From assembly GCA_026874595.1 (NCBI GenBank), contig CM049318.1, positions 41,706,456 to 41,770,455 of the forward strand: 64,000 nucleotides of DNA, read 5' to 3'. This DNA comes from Sipunculus nudus (taxonomy: Eukaryota; Annelida; Sipuncula; Golfingiida; Sipunculidae). Below, piece by piece: positions 34,259 to 46,674 of the stretch. A model generated the notes under the pieces. The model was not told where the DNA came from, searched no databases, and was given only the letters and a program-made list of their open reading frames with translations. Each line of letters starts with the position of its first letter. Position 1 is the stretch's first letter. Made by a program: the position numbers and the translations under genes.

Positions 34259-35631
34259 TTACGGTTTAACAAAACTCTGGCTCCATCACAGGTCATCTCT
34301 GTACGTAAGAGCAAAGGCAACTCCAGTTTGGTCAAACCTGTTCCTGCACGCAGAGTAAACTGTTCATCGGAGGTTCATCTTAAGATTTTCGACAATATTA
34401 CAGGAAGACGTTGGTGTCGTACCCCGGTTCGCAAGTGACCAGAATCATACGTCTGGTTATCCAGATTGAATGGATTGTTATAGATGGTGTTAACCCAATC
34501 ATATCCAAAATGTCCTTTAAATCCGCTTTCATCTTTTGTAAGACTGCCAAGTAACGGTCAACCAACCAACGGTTACCTTCTGGTGGATTTAAACTATAAT
34601 TGGTAAATAATATTTGATTTTACAAGTTTTTTTGTTATTCTTTCAGTACTGCTGTGAAGTAGTGACATATGAACGGTTGAGAAAACCGTCTAGAGAAATA
34701 AATGAAAGCCCGGATTAAATAAGAACATGTATGTAATATTTTATGTAATAGTTTGTTGTTAATACCAAAGAGGGTAATGTGCCACGCGCCACTATGCCAT
34801 TTATAGCAGCTGATTTCTTTGGAGTTAGTTTCGACTCCTTGATAAAATAAACATTGTCTCGATGAAATGTCAGAAAGACGCCCTACAAAGGTGGTTGTGT
34901 AGAGGATGATCAGGGGTGGCAGATTGATGCGAAGGCATAGGAAAAGGAACCGCGCGTTAAAATAATTCATTCGCGATTGGAACTTAATTATATCTGATTT
35001 CCAAGGAAATATTCTCACCTATATAAAAGAAACAAAAAGATTTGTGCAAGCAAACCATGAAACTATAAACACAAATGTAATTGATACTTCGGTATATCCT
35101 AACTTTGAGCCTATGAATATATTACTTGAGGTTTAATAACTGTAAATTCACACTAGTCCTGTGTGGAGGAAGAAAATACAATACTTCATGACAAGTTGTC
35201 AAGTCGAATGGACTCTTAACGATCAAAATTAACTTGTCCACTTTTGTAATAACAGACACTTCACGCCCGCCAGCATTCACTAGTGTAAATCGATTTGAAG
35301 GGAAGATACATTTCTGCGTGATTGAAACTACCCTGAATCTATGATGTTAAGCAAAACCCGGTATTTAATTAACGATAATTTGCAACTGGTGTGATATTTC
35401 GGATAGGATTTATCTATAATGAGGAAAAACAAAGACTTTACGTGTACCATAGATACCTCGATGCCATCTTAATTCTATTTCTCAACTCTAGATCTTGATC
35501 ATAGTCACGCCCTTTATTTGTACCACATCGTAATCCAAATAATATGATTGTTTGAAATGTTGGCGTTGATGTCTCTCTTCTTTTAATGTTCATTGACTCT
35601 CTTAAGCCAGCACCCGGAGAATTTAGAAATG

Positions 35632-35632
<1 letters not shown>
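34259..35632. other. Non-coding, no gene recognised
   Basis: Nothing recognisable. A 127-codon minus-strand open stretch (34635-35018) has no known motif. Confidence 0.45.

Positions 35633-35686
<54 letters not shown>
35633..35686. repeat. (TA)n microsatellite
   Basis: TA run with a single G interruption near 35678. Confidence 0.95.
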
Positions 35687-38064
35687 AGGCTGGAGAAGAG
35701 ATGTATATTCTTTTGGTAATAAAATAATGTTATATTATTTTAAAATACTTGAGGAAATAGATACAGGCGGGAGTAACATATAATAAGGTATAAAAATGAT
35801 CCTTCTTGTAAGGGCACGTATTCAACATAAAGCTTAATGCTGATGTACGAAAGTGAAGAAAGCCTTCAAGCCTGGGTGATTGTGATAGTTATATAGCTAT
35901 TATTGAATTATAGTCAGTCCTTGGAATAAGCAGGAGCTGTAGGTTCATGTTCAGATGGCCTGCATACAAACCAACGCCGTCATCTGTACTTTGTATGGGC
36001 GCTGTCTATACCGGTGTATACCGGTGTTACAAGAGTGAAAATAGTGATACGATATGTGCTTGTCATAGGCTTTGTAGCGGTTTTTAAAAGTGTGTATATG
36101 TGTGTGTGGGGGGGGGGGGCGCATTCTGTAAGAGTAGGGAACTCAAGGGCGGGTAAGCCCGAGAAGGGTTGGTATCGGGGGAAACCCTGACACGGTGTGG
36201 ATAATTTTGAAAAAAAATTAAACATAAAATATGCATTTTCAGTGCAGAATTTTGCTTATTTTCTCACTTTTTATCACATGCACATGCTGTACCACAAAAA
36301 ATACCAAATAATAAACTTACAGAATCATACGTGCATAATTGGTAACATTTATACCGTAACATTTTCAAACCCTAATAAAACTACAGATCACGTTACCGTG
36401 TTTGTAAATTGACTAAAAAGCATAGGCATGAATGGTATGAATCATAAACTAATTATACTGAGAGGCAAGAGATATATCATTTTCAAACTTTCATACAGTT
36501 TGATATGGAATTTTCAAATCAATATTGAAATAAACAATTTAAATAACACTGACATGATTTCATGCACATATAATCATTTTGAGCAATACCAAGAAAGATT
36601 ATATTCCAAAGCAGACCTCTCTATAAGGTAATCGATTTAAATATTAATTATTAAAGTATATTTCCTACCGTTCTCACTGAAAAATATAGCATTTTATTTA
36701 ATTCCCTTACCTCTAAAAATAACAAAATACCAACCTATATTACTATTACTAAACACTCCCAATTTAGAAATTAAGTCTATCTTTTTTCATAAGAGGCATG
36801 TAGACTGAGAAGAAATACAGTTGAAATTCCATGCAAATCTATGGAATCATCATTTCTCCCAAAATTGGGAGGCGACCCCCTTACTCCCTTCCCTTCAGTC
36901 TCCAAAGCCTGTATGCGTGTATAATGAATAGCTAGCAACATCGGCCATAGAAACTGACGCATTATTTTAATGAGGCAATCATCAAGTGTACAAACCGAAT
37001 TGAGGATAGCAACTTACTTATAGGAATCACTTCTTGGAAGTAAAGTCGGTCTTTTTGAGGTGTAAGCTCGGGGTGGGTGAATCAAATCGTACAAGGAGAC
37101 CGGAATTTTAATCCATCCAGTGTTCGTGCCAGGTGATACACATAGTGATAAGAAGGAAGACTCGACTATAATCCTCTCAGATCGTCTGAGACTGTCCGTA
37201 AAGCAGTGAGTCTGAGCATGATGGCTGCCAGCAGCTGTCTCTCTGGTTGAGCTGGGCAATAACGGTTACGTATAGCCATTCATGACACGGTGAATGATGG
37301 ACTACTGTAGGGTCTCAAACTGCCGGGTTAATCAGAGCTGTTACACAAATACCCCCACTGTCTATGTCTTTACTACACAAACCGCCGTAATAATACCTGG
37401 TCTGTGTCCGGTGTTTGTAGTTATAGTAAATTAACACATAAATATAAACTGGCAATACATATAATTATTGATTTGTAGATACTTGTTGTATTAAGATTAT
37501 CCTGATATTACGTACCAAAGTTATGCCCTGAACACATGTCGTTATTCTTGAACTTGTAACCATAGTACACCTCTACTGACGACCTTTACTGATGTATCCC
37601 CAGTTATTATACATAAATTAAACAAAAGGATTTCAGCGAGAGACAAGAGTTAACTATCATTTTAGGGTGATATCTAAGAATCATGCCAATTTTCAGTTTT
37701 TATTACCTCCGAAAAATGTAATGATTGACCAGTGTTTGTGTGTTTGTCTAAGCGAAAACTACTAATCCTTTTTTCAATCGCGGGGGGGGGGGTTGTATAT
37801 GGCATTTAACATTAAGTGCTGAACCCGAGAACATGACAGATTAAGTAGGATTGTTTTGTCTTGGCGGTTGTATGCGCTACAGAGTGCTCTTCTACTTCCT
37901 AATTGCTTTCACCAGGTGGGTATGCGTTCATCCCCGTTCTTGTGTGTGTTTTGTTCACAACATAGCTCACTCAAGCGTGAATGGAATCTCATGCAATTTT
38001 CAGGGTATTTCGGGAATTTGCCAGTAAAGATTCGATTATATGTTGGTGTGGATCCGGCACATGA
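35687..38064. other. Non-coding, no gene recognised
   Basis: AT-rich with G10-type runs near 36108-36119 and 37783-37792. Open stretches at 36197-36631 are AT-driven and lack motifs. Confidence 0.45.
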
Positions 38065-38079
38065 TCAGGAATCATTCAG

Positions 38080-38358
38080 GAACGTCATGACATCAATGAC
38101 TATCACAAATGTAGTCACTTATGCACCAATGAACCTGGAAATATGGGCCGCATATGTGAATGCAAAAACGGTTTCTGGAGCATCCCACAAGAGGTCGGAG
38201 GCTTGCAATCCTTAGAATGCAGATTTCTGGTTTGCTTTGTTACTTATTTTTTAAATGTCTTGAACTTCACACTCAATCTTCTGTTATCGCCTCACACCCA
38301 AAATATCAACATTGTTTGTTTTAACAAATATTCTTCCTTAAAAAATATTATCACATGA
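38080..38358 (+). CDS. Candidate partial exon with an EGF-like motif
   Basis: I do not recognise a gene, but one frame (open from 38065, stop ending 38358) reads DINDYHKCSHLC from 38089, then TNEPGN, then ICECKNGFW from 38152. The order DIN-x-C...CSHLC-x-N...G...CxCxxGF is that of calcium-binding or LRP-type EGF-like domains, which are extracellular. An acceptor-like ATTCAG ends at 38079, just before the motif. Against a working domain: the first cysteine position appears to be tyrosine, the sixth would be unusually far away (near 38215), there is no clear donor site, and a hydrophobic stretch follows. It could be a lone exon, a dead one, or chance. An overlapping frame at 37856-38215 is not recognisable. 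Confidence 0.3.
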   Translation, partial: ERHDINDYHKCSHLCTNEPGNMGRICECKNGFWSIPQEVGGLQSLECRFLVCFVTYFLNVLNFTLNLLLSPHTQNINIVCFNKYSSLKNIIT

Positions 38359-38501
38359 TGCTAGAGATTAAAAGTTCTAGGCACATATCAAGACTGCCAC
38401 CAAATTAATGGTTTATTCCTTGGGTATACCCGAACCCCTCTACAAAAATTCATTTCAATATAAGTTCATATTTTTCTGAGACAATCCAACCAACGATGGT
38501 G

Positions 38502-38512
38502 TATATATATAC

Positions 38513-38553
<41 letters not shown>
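38502..38553. repeat. (AT)n microsatellite
   Basis: AT run with ACAT interruptions at its left end. Confidence 0.9.
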
Positions 38554-38556
<3 letters not shown>

Positions 38557-39968
38557 GTTGTATATATAACAATAAGTATTATGTATAACAATCAGTAGCA
38601 TTCACATTGATTGGTAGAAAAGAGTCTCTGAGCCCGTACTTGGGGTTCGAATCTAATGGCGGCATGGGGGAATTAAAAAAAACTCACTTCGCCTTTATTC
38701 AGGGCCAACAAGTATAGTCACGTGAAAAGACGGGACCAGGAATAACAAGGACCAGAAAAAAACCAGGACAAGTGTGTAAAAACCTGATATATGGAATATT
38801 GGCGATATGCAAATTATCGCAAAGAAGTTCACACGCAACACGCACGGTGAACTATCCTAATAAGTTAAGAAAAGCGAGAGTATTGATTTTCCTGTTGACA
38901 TGACGTATCCATCAACCTCTGTGATAGTGCTATTATAATCTTATAAACAACAAAAACAAATATTAAGGAAATAAATTTATATCAAATTTAAGTATGAAAA
39001 TAATACTGCCCGAATCTTTGCGAAAATAGTATTTATAATTTAACATCCATATAAAGACATCAAAATTACTTTTGCAGTAACTTTTTTATTTATAAGATAC
39101 AGAGACAAGCTTTCAAATCTTGTTTTTTTCACGTGTTTTATTCAGTAAACATAATAGGCGTTCTAAGCACGAGAAGTGTTCCCAGTAATGCGAATCAGGT
39201 GCAGGCTACCCATGCAGAAGGGCAAAGGTAATCGAAATAAATTTTCTGTGGGTAGCGTGAAACAAGGTAACTTAAAATCTGTGGGTGTGAGACACTGCTG
39301 CATGAAAGGAGAAAGGGAAAGAAAGAAGACAGTAGCAGAAAAAAACAAGTCTGAAAAAATACAGGTCGGTATAATAAAAAAGAGAAATTGTTGAGCGAAC
39401 GCAGAAAGTTATATACCGGAGAATTAAGGGCGAATTGATTGGATATTGATAATCCAAGTTGAAGGTTAACAGGCGAAGGACGGGCAGTTAGCTTAAGGAG
39501 AGATTAAGATAACAAGACATAATAGGGTGTTAAAAGTTTGTTTTACTGAAAAATAAAAGAAAAGAACCATATTGCAATTTCACCGCAGGTGATAAGCAAT
39601 AAAGGGAACTTCTTCTTAAAAACAGCTGTTCCCACGTTTAGTTTCGTATACGTTCTGTATACATTAAAGCTCAAACAGGAAACTCAATACAGGACAGAGG
39701 ATGACAAACACAGTGGAATATGGCTAAATCAAATTGTTTCCCTTCCTGTCAGTAAACTGTGAGAAAACATACTTTTGTGCCACTAAGAAATCTATTATCA
39801 CCATATTACTGACTTTCTGATCAACTTGATCATCCGACCTAGGCCACACGATAAGGAAACTTACGTTCATCTTCAGACTGGGGGGAAACCTGATGCTAAC
39901 GTCATTTTTTTCTACACATATATACAGTATCCCTAAAGGTCGAGGGTTATGTTTCATCATTTGGTTAT

Positions 39969-39973
<5 letters not shown>

Positions 39974-40017
<44 letters not shown>
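39974..40017. repeat. (AT)n microsatellite
   Basis: Uninterrupted AT run. Confidence 0.95.
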
Positions 40018-40018
<1 letters not shown>

Positions 40019-41757
40019 CTTATTTATAGTTCGTTATAGTCTTTGTTAAAGGCGTGTTCAAACTCTTTTCTTGATAACCTTATATATGTATATGCGTATC
40101 TCAACTTCTGTTGTTAAAAATAGCAAAATGTTTAACAAAGAGAAATTTATAAAAGTTCTACATTTCCACCAGAGGCAAATCATATGAGGGCAAATTTAAA
40201 AAGTTGTTTCAAATATTTGAAAATTTTCGCGCATGACTGACTGCAAGAAATAAATGCATCGCTCTAGAGAACACCCATTATCCCTCATTAGCGTCCGAGG
40301 TTACGTAGCTAATTTATTCATATTAAAACTTATCATCTTAAAAAGACCAGCGAATTACGTGCGGTATCATTTTCATGTAAAATCTTTTCAGCTGGAAAAG
40401 AATAAATAATTATGTGTTGTAATTAATTTTAAGTAGAGTTTCATTGTATTTATTAAGAGTCTAGGATTAATCCACGGATATTCGTTTGAGATCACGTTTT
40501 TCAAATAAATTAAGACTCCAGAAATAAGCTCACCGCTAATTAACCTGAATGAATGCCACACATTCCCTAGAGTATCTAAACATGAGTGAAAGATTTCTTC
40601 ACTAAGAAACTGGATACAATAACAAGGGAATCGACTGAAGCGTGCAGTAATCATGTGTGTAAGGATAACCTGTGAAGAATTAAGAACATTATTTTTATTT
40701 GCATGCGCCTTGCCTAGGATGTATAGCCCTTTATAAATGTTGAAGGGGAGACGCCCCGGGTACGACTGAGGCGTGAACAAGCCTTGATCTGAGCCAGCCA
40801 CTTGAACCGAGAACCATAAACACACAGTCTGTCAGTGCCCCATCAGCAGGCCAGTCAACAAGCTGGTCTGAGGGCTTTTATTACACCAGGAACACTGCTA
40901 AGTGTATATGCTTATTCCAGTGTAATATCTGACTTGCAGAAAAAGTGTTTTTTTTCTTATCTTCACCCTAGGTTTCCTAAATGGTTGTTTGTTTGAGTGC
41001 TAGCAAAAAAAACGTAAATAGGGAGGGAAGGCAGCGTATAAAACACAAAATAACGTTCCCGAAGATGACTTCATAGGGACACGTCTAATTTTCAATGTGA
41101 ACAATATAGTTGTATAAAGCCTGTACTGTTAAAGATTACTTCATTACTATACTATGATGTGTCTGACAGTTAGTTGTTTGAGATTGTTGAGAGGAAGTAC
41201 TTCAACTGAGTACTTCAGTTAGTTTTAAACGCATTGACATTGATTGAAGATGCTTAAATGAAAAAAAGAAAACAATAGAAATATCTCTCATTTTAAAAAT
41301 GTATGTTGTCGCCATCTTCACGGGAGCCAGATCTGTGACGCGTTCGAGCAGACACCTTGCTTCAGTGAGCCCCGGGGCCTGCTGTTTTATGAATTATTAA
41401 CAAGAAACGAACCAATCATATGGCTCATGATACACCCGGTACCCTAAAAACTGACCTATTAGAGGCTTGTAAAACTTGGTGAGTTTCCATCCATGTGTTC
41501 TTGTTAATAAGACATGTGAATAGTTTTGATATCTGTTAACTGTTTATTATTTTAATGGTGATTTTTATTGGCTGTTGTAATTTCATATCAACCACATAAG
41601 CTTGTAAAAAAGTCATGATATAACAGAGGGTCTGAAGCAAGGGTTCTGCACACCGAGTATGAGACCTGGCTCTACGGAAGATGGTTGTCATCACTACCCG
41701 CCCTTAAAATCTGTCTTGTCATATGGAGAAGGCCTTCTGAACGAACAAGGCTTTGAA

Positions 41758-41880
41758 GTCACTAACTAATCACTGTTCTCACTTTATGACAGCCAAGGCC
41801 TGTCACTAACTAATCACTGATCTCACTATGATAGCCAAGGCCTGTCACTAACTAATCACTGATCTCACTTATAATATGAT
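41758..41880. repeat. 42-44-bp tandem repeat, about 2.8 copies
   Basis: Units start with GTCACTAACTAATCACTG at 41758, 41802 and 41844, each later containing AGCCAAGGCCT except the last. Confidence 0.85.
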
Positions 41881-42976
41881 AACCATACCAAACCATACTA
41901 AATCTGAGCAATCTTATCTCCAATATGTTCTTTCATGTTGAAATGAATTGTAGTGTGGACAGATCACCCGGAATAAAACTGGATCATCCATCCAGAGTTT
42001 CCAGAAAAATATTGGTCCGTCTGTTTTAAATCAAGCGTGACCCTTTGTAAGTACACATATATCTATTAACACCAAGTGAATGGCAGCGACGCAGAATCCA
42101 TAGTAAATACAAATCTACATAAAATGTACATAAGAAAAGCTACATAAATCTGGCTAAGAGTTTTATAATTTAATTTAACCTATTTCAGATAATAAGATTT
42201 GAAGACCGAAATCATGCAGAAATATCTCTGAATTTATTAATTTAAAGTTTTATAAATTTAGTTCATGCCAATTTTGATCTGAATAGCTAGGCATATTCAT
42301 GTAATCTTGATCTACTTTTACATATACACTTTATTTATATATGTCAAAGATTAAAAGAGCATTGCGGTCATCAGTAGCCTACAGCTGTCCACTAGGTCTA
42401 CTGGTCATTGCTTGCCCTGAGAGAAACTAAGAATAGACATATGGTGAATATAAGTATGACCTAACAACTGTAAAATTGATTACCCTATGCATTGATTCTT
42501 AACAAAATTAAATTAGCTCCTGTTGATGTATCTACACTACATCATTCCTTACATTGAACTTACATATTTTGTCTTGACGGGCGTATATGCTCTCTACTGG
42601 GTGTCATCCATCTGTCTTTTAACCATTCTTTATTTTGAATCATTGTGCAAAACAGAGCAAATCATTCTCTGTACCTCTTGACCGGAAACGCTGACATTTT
42701 AATGGTAAGATGAAATCGCAAAGCCGGTTTGCTGTATCGTCCTCTGATATTAACGACTCAAATATTTTCAAAACTGCAGCCTTTGCAGGTTAATTTCGGG
42801 AATTTTCTTTTATTTTGATAGGTTCACAAGACCAATATAATATTTTCTAAATCATGAAATTCATGTGAAATTGTTACAAACAAATCACGTGTTTACTATA
42901 CAGCGGGACTTGTAAGTGCTCATATGACGTGCTTTAATGTTATCCATGTAGGGATACCTTTATCAATATTGTACAG
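41881..42976. other. Non-coding, no gene recognised
   Basis: Nothing recognisable. Confidence 0.5.
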
Positions 42977-43310
42977 TTGATTTTACAGATAAATCTATAT
43001 CTATATGACAACGTAGATGATTTTCGACAATCCTATATCTATAGCTGACATGAGAGTGGTGTTAAACACCTATATCTGTATGACGTTATGGTTGAAATCA
43101 GGGACAGACATATGTATACTTGTGTGACGTTACAGTATTTTTTCGGAGAGGCCTATGTTATATGATATTACAGCTGATTTCACAGACGCCACTGCATATT
43201 CCTATGACGTCGCAGTTGATGTCAGAGTCAAGGTATGATTATGTGACGTTAAAGTTCATTTTACGGACAAAGCTATATCTATATGACGTTAATGATTTAG
43301 GTAAGGGTAA
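42977..43310. repeat. Degenerate minisatellite, about 50-bp unit
   Basis: Loose copies share CTATATCTATATGACGTTA, preceded by a TGATTTTACAGAC-like word, about six times. The copies are much diverged and boundaries are approximate. Confidence 0.5.
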
Positions 43311-43420
43311 AGTACAGCTAAAGTATTTCAAGTACTATATGATTCATTTCTCGTATTGATGTAGCTCCCTTGATATTTGAATGCATTTAAAAGGTGGCAT
43401 GGGTAGTCGGGACTTCAAAG

Positions 43421-43895
43421 CCGCCCCGAGCTTTCCTGGACACTGGCTGAGTCCATCGTGCCAAACATCAGGAACACGAGCTTTCCTGGACACTGGTAGA
43501 GTTCAACGTTACCATACATAAGTACACGAGCTTTCCTGGACACTGGCATAGTCCACAGTGCCATACATCACGAACACGAGCTTTCCTTGACACTGGCAGA
43601 GTCCACAGTGCCATACATCAGGAACACGAGCTTGCCTGGACACTGGCAGAGTCCACAGTGCCATACATCAGAAACACGAGCTTTTCTGGACGCTGGCAGA
43701 GTCCACAGTGCCATACATCAGGAACACGAGCTTGCATGGACATTGGCAGAGTCCACATTGCCATACATCACGAACACGAGCTTTCCTGGACACTGGCAGA
43801 GTCCAAGTGCATCAGGAACACAAGCTTTCCTGGACATTGGCAGAGTCAAAAATGTCATACATCAAGATCATGAGCTTTCCTGGATAATGGCAGAT
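43421..43895. repeat. 50-bp minisatellite, about 9.5 copies
   Basis: Units contain CACGAGCTTTCCTGGACACT and GGCAGAGTCCACAGTGCC. CACGAG recurs at 43475, 43525, 43575, 43625, 43675, 43725 and 43775, exactly 50 bp apart. The outer copies are more diverged, and one near 43800 is 6 bp shorter. Confidence 0.9.
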
Positions 43896-44349
43896 CAGCA
43901 GGGTGCCTAATCAATGGGCGGTTTGAACCTAAAGACAAAGGAATCGCCCTGTATTGAATTAAACAAAAAATATGGAGATTCAGACTTCGCCAAATTTTAT
44001 GGGATTGTAGCCCTAACCCTCTTTAACATGTCATCAACAACAGTTCATTTCTTTTGCGTAAAATTGATAAAAGACAAACCAACCAAAAAACCAGGGGGAA
44101 TATTACTTGACCCTTGACGAAGGAATACAACATAAACGTGTGTACACGAGCAAAATAAAGTCGATATGGATTGTCCAACGCTCCCAATGCCATACAGACA
44201 TAGTGCTCTTAAACGGCAGAAATTAAGGAACCAGTATTAAAACCCTCCATTGGTCATCCCTCTGTTGAGAGAAAAGAAAGTAATATGCAGGAGCGAACTG
44301 GGTTAAGATTTATCAATGTTGGCCAACTGGCATACAGTATATGTCTACA
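43896..44349. other. Non-coding, no gene recognised
   Basis: Nothing recognisable. Confidence 0.5.
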
Positions 44350-44560
44350 CCATCCGCCCACATGCAGCCGCCAATATTTTCTTCATATCATATGCCAACA
44401 TGCATCAGTATTTTGTTTATACCATCAGCCCACAGGCATCAGTATTTTGTTTATATCGTCCTCCCAAAGACATCAGTATTTCATTTTTACCTTCGGCCAC
44501 AGGCATCAATATTATGTTCATATCGTCGGCCACAGGCATTAATATTTTGTTCATATCCCC
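44350..44560. repeat. Degenerate minisatellite, about 33-39-bp unit
   Basis: About six loose copies share (C/A)ACAGGCATCA(G/A)TATT and TTGTTCATATCGTC. Confidence 0.65.
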
Positions 44561-45743
44561 CCTGTGTCATAGTCCGCCCCTGATAAAAAGTGTTTGCTTC
44601 TGCACGTATATTTGAATCAGGAATCGACCATTTGCAGATGAATATTTATAAACAATTACCGTTCACATAATTGCATGAACAGTTAGGTCTTAAGTGACCA
44701 TATCATAAAGAAATTATTGAAATCCTCAAGCCATGTGTCCAAGGTACAAACAAAGAGCCAGACGTCGACTCATAATAAAATTCGTCGGATATTTGCTTGA
44801 CAAATATCTATCAGACGATGTATCATCACACAAGGGGTTTAATTCTGGATACATTAACCGACTCAAAGGCCAGTAGCTCATCCTCAAAGCATACTTAAAT
44901 TTGACAAAGCACCAGGGGGTTGGTACTTGTTTTTTAATGCTTTGATTCTGAGTGCAGGTCTCTCTGAAATCAGATCTACATGGAAAGAAAAGAGCCCGGG
45001 ATGACATGCTGCAGACCCGGACCAGTCTCAGACAATATAATAGCAGGAATCAGTGGTTCCATATCAAATTCAGACAGATCACTTCTGTCTATGTTAAATA
45101 AGGATTACTCTGACGACTTGTCACGGGGCCTGCATTGCCCCTCAAGGTGTGATGCAGTGATGGGGGATGAAGATGGGAGCAGACGGGTGAAGATCAGTGC
45201 CTGTAACCAGGCTACATGGTTCAGCCCTCCACCTTCATCTGTGAATCGTTATTGCTCGCCTTCTGTATCTGACTTGGGTCCTAATTTTCCTCCGGCAGCG
45301 ATTTGCTCTGTGTTTGTCACGCATGTACCGGCGCCGTGTGTCCCGATTCGATTAATCATTGAAAACATCAGAAACACAAAGCTTTATCAGTAAACATCTC
45401 TACCAACAAATGCATACAGTCACTATGATTCATATACTTAGCATTGTGTGTCCCCTCGGCTCAATTTTCAGTCAGCTAGTCCCAGTGTCAAAGGCCTGAA
45501 GGCGCATCTTCCAGCGATGCCCACCAACAACAACATTTAAGGGTTTATTTAGTGGCACTTGATTCTTTAGTTGCATCGAACTGGACCGATTACCCTGCTT
45601 GTATTTCTCCGGTTGAAAAAAAAATAAACCAGTGCATGTAAATAGGCACGGATTATGTGTGCTTATATGATCAATGGATTTTAAAACCCAACGCTTCAGA
45701 GTCTAGTTGTGACGTCATTCACCTCGCAGCTACTGATATACAG
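44561..45743. other. Non-coding, unrecognised open stretch
   Basis: 44980-45393 (+) is open for 137 codons in locally GC-richer DNA, overlapped by a minus-strand open stretch (44726-45007). Neither shows a domain, signal peptide or conserved motif that I can name. Confidence 0.4.
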
Positions 45744-45863
45744 CAGGGGCGGATCCAGAACGCCTATGAAAAACCTGAAAAAAAATCCCCAGGTCCGGAA
45801 AAGAGGATACAATTTGATTTGAAACCCTAAAATGGCTTGCGGTGACTAAAGGGGGCCTCTGTC
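45744..45863 (+). mobile_element. Partial copy of the 1410-type MITE
   Basis: Starts CAGGGGCGGATCCAGAA and keeps the internal order TGAAAAACCTGAAAAAA, CAATTTGATTTGAAACCC seen in the 1410 copy. The right terminal repeat is lost. Confidence 0.6.
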
Positions 45864-46129
45864 CAGTTTTGAACTTTGAAATTATCGGGAGCAAAAGTTT
45901 TTACATCAAATTCATTCCCCGTCTCTATGTCCCATCACGCACTCAGATACCGCGACGAGATATGTTTTCATGGTATACACACATACGAGTGAATAATATA
46001 AGTTTGTGGTGACTCAGTCATTGTCCGACGTTACATTAGTAGTACAAGATCTTCAAAAGCGTAGTGAGGATTACCAAATTTCTTATTCACTATTCATTTT
46101 TTACTGAAAAAAAGCTGCGCTAGTACATT

Positions 46130-46180
46130 ACACGGTGGTTGCAGCATTGGAAGGTCCCCGGTTCGTACCTCGTTAGTGCC
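46130..46180 (+). mobile_element. Possible SINE head (tRNA-like)
   Basis: A B-box-like GGTTCGTACC (46160-46169) follows a tRNA-like GTGGTTGCAGCATTGG stretch about 30 bp upstream. The spacing is shorter than in a tRNA and no body can be defined. Confidence 0.3.
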
Positions 46181-46277
46181 ACAACTAACAAAATATCAAC
46201 AAAAGCTGATAATAGTCCTCGACCGAAATAACAATTGGTAGTATTGACTTGTAGAGAACATCTCACATGGATGGATA

Positions 46278-46345
46278 CCAGAAGAGGATCCAGGGAGGGT
46301 CCATGTGGTCCGGGTCTTATTCAGCCACCGCAACCTCTTCTAAGG
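46278..46345 (-). mobile_element. Fragment of a 1410-type MITE, right end
   Basis: GAGGATCCAGGGAGGGTCC followed by GTGGTCCGGGTC matches the reversed right end of the MITE at 1410-1612 with several changes. Confidence 0.45.
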
Positions 46346-46626
46346 GTTTCTGACAATTTTTTGCATCCTGGACACCCGCCCATTTGCATATTTCGCCTGA
46401 ACAACTAAGATACCTGTGTTAAAATCAATAGCTTTGTTGGAGTGAAAGCACATGCCATTTCAGAACAGTCTATTTAGTGGTTTCTGATCAACGGGCTCCG
46501 AAGTTTTTTTTCTATTAATACCTCTGTGACCCTGAAAAGAAGTCAACTGACCCATCTTCGAATATGACCATGATTAACTTTGTATTAATCTGCTCTGAAA
46601 ACAGTAGCTACAGTTCATTCTCTTAT

Positions 46627-46674
<48 letters not shown>

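Larger units (their letters stand above)
38359..41757. other. Non-coding, no gene recognised
   Basis: No gene seen. It contains (AT)n tracts at 38502-38553 and 39974-40017, and a possible SINE head near 38618-38660 (B-box-like GGGTTCGAATC). A 145-codon minus-strand open stretch (40388-40825) has no recognisable domain. Confidence 0.45.

Noticed and set aside
33499-34335. 278-codon minus-strand open frame
   Set aside because: It lies almost wholly in the 24-bp minisatellite; the opposite strand is open too, and short units shift the frame.
40388-40825. 145-codon minus-strand open frame as a gene
   Set aside because: AT-driven composition, no recognisable domain, signal peptide or splice context; length is possible by chance in 64 kb.
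43421-43895. CRISPR-like array of regularly spaced repeats
   Set aside because: Units are contiguous 50-bp tandem copies without unique spacers, in a eukaryotic context.
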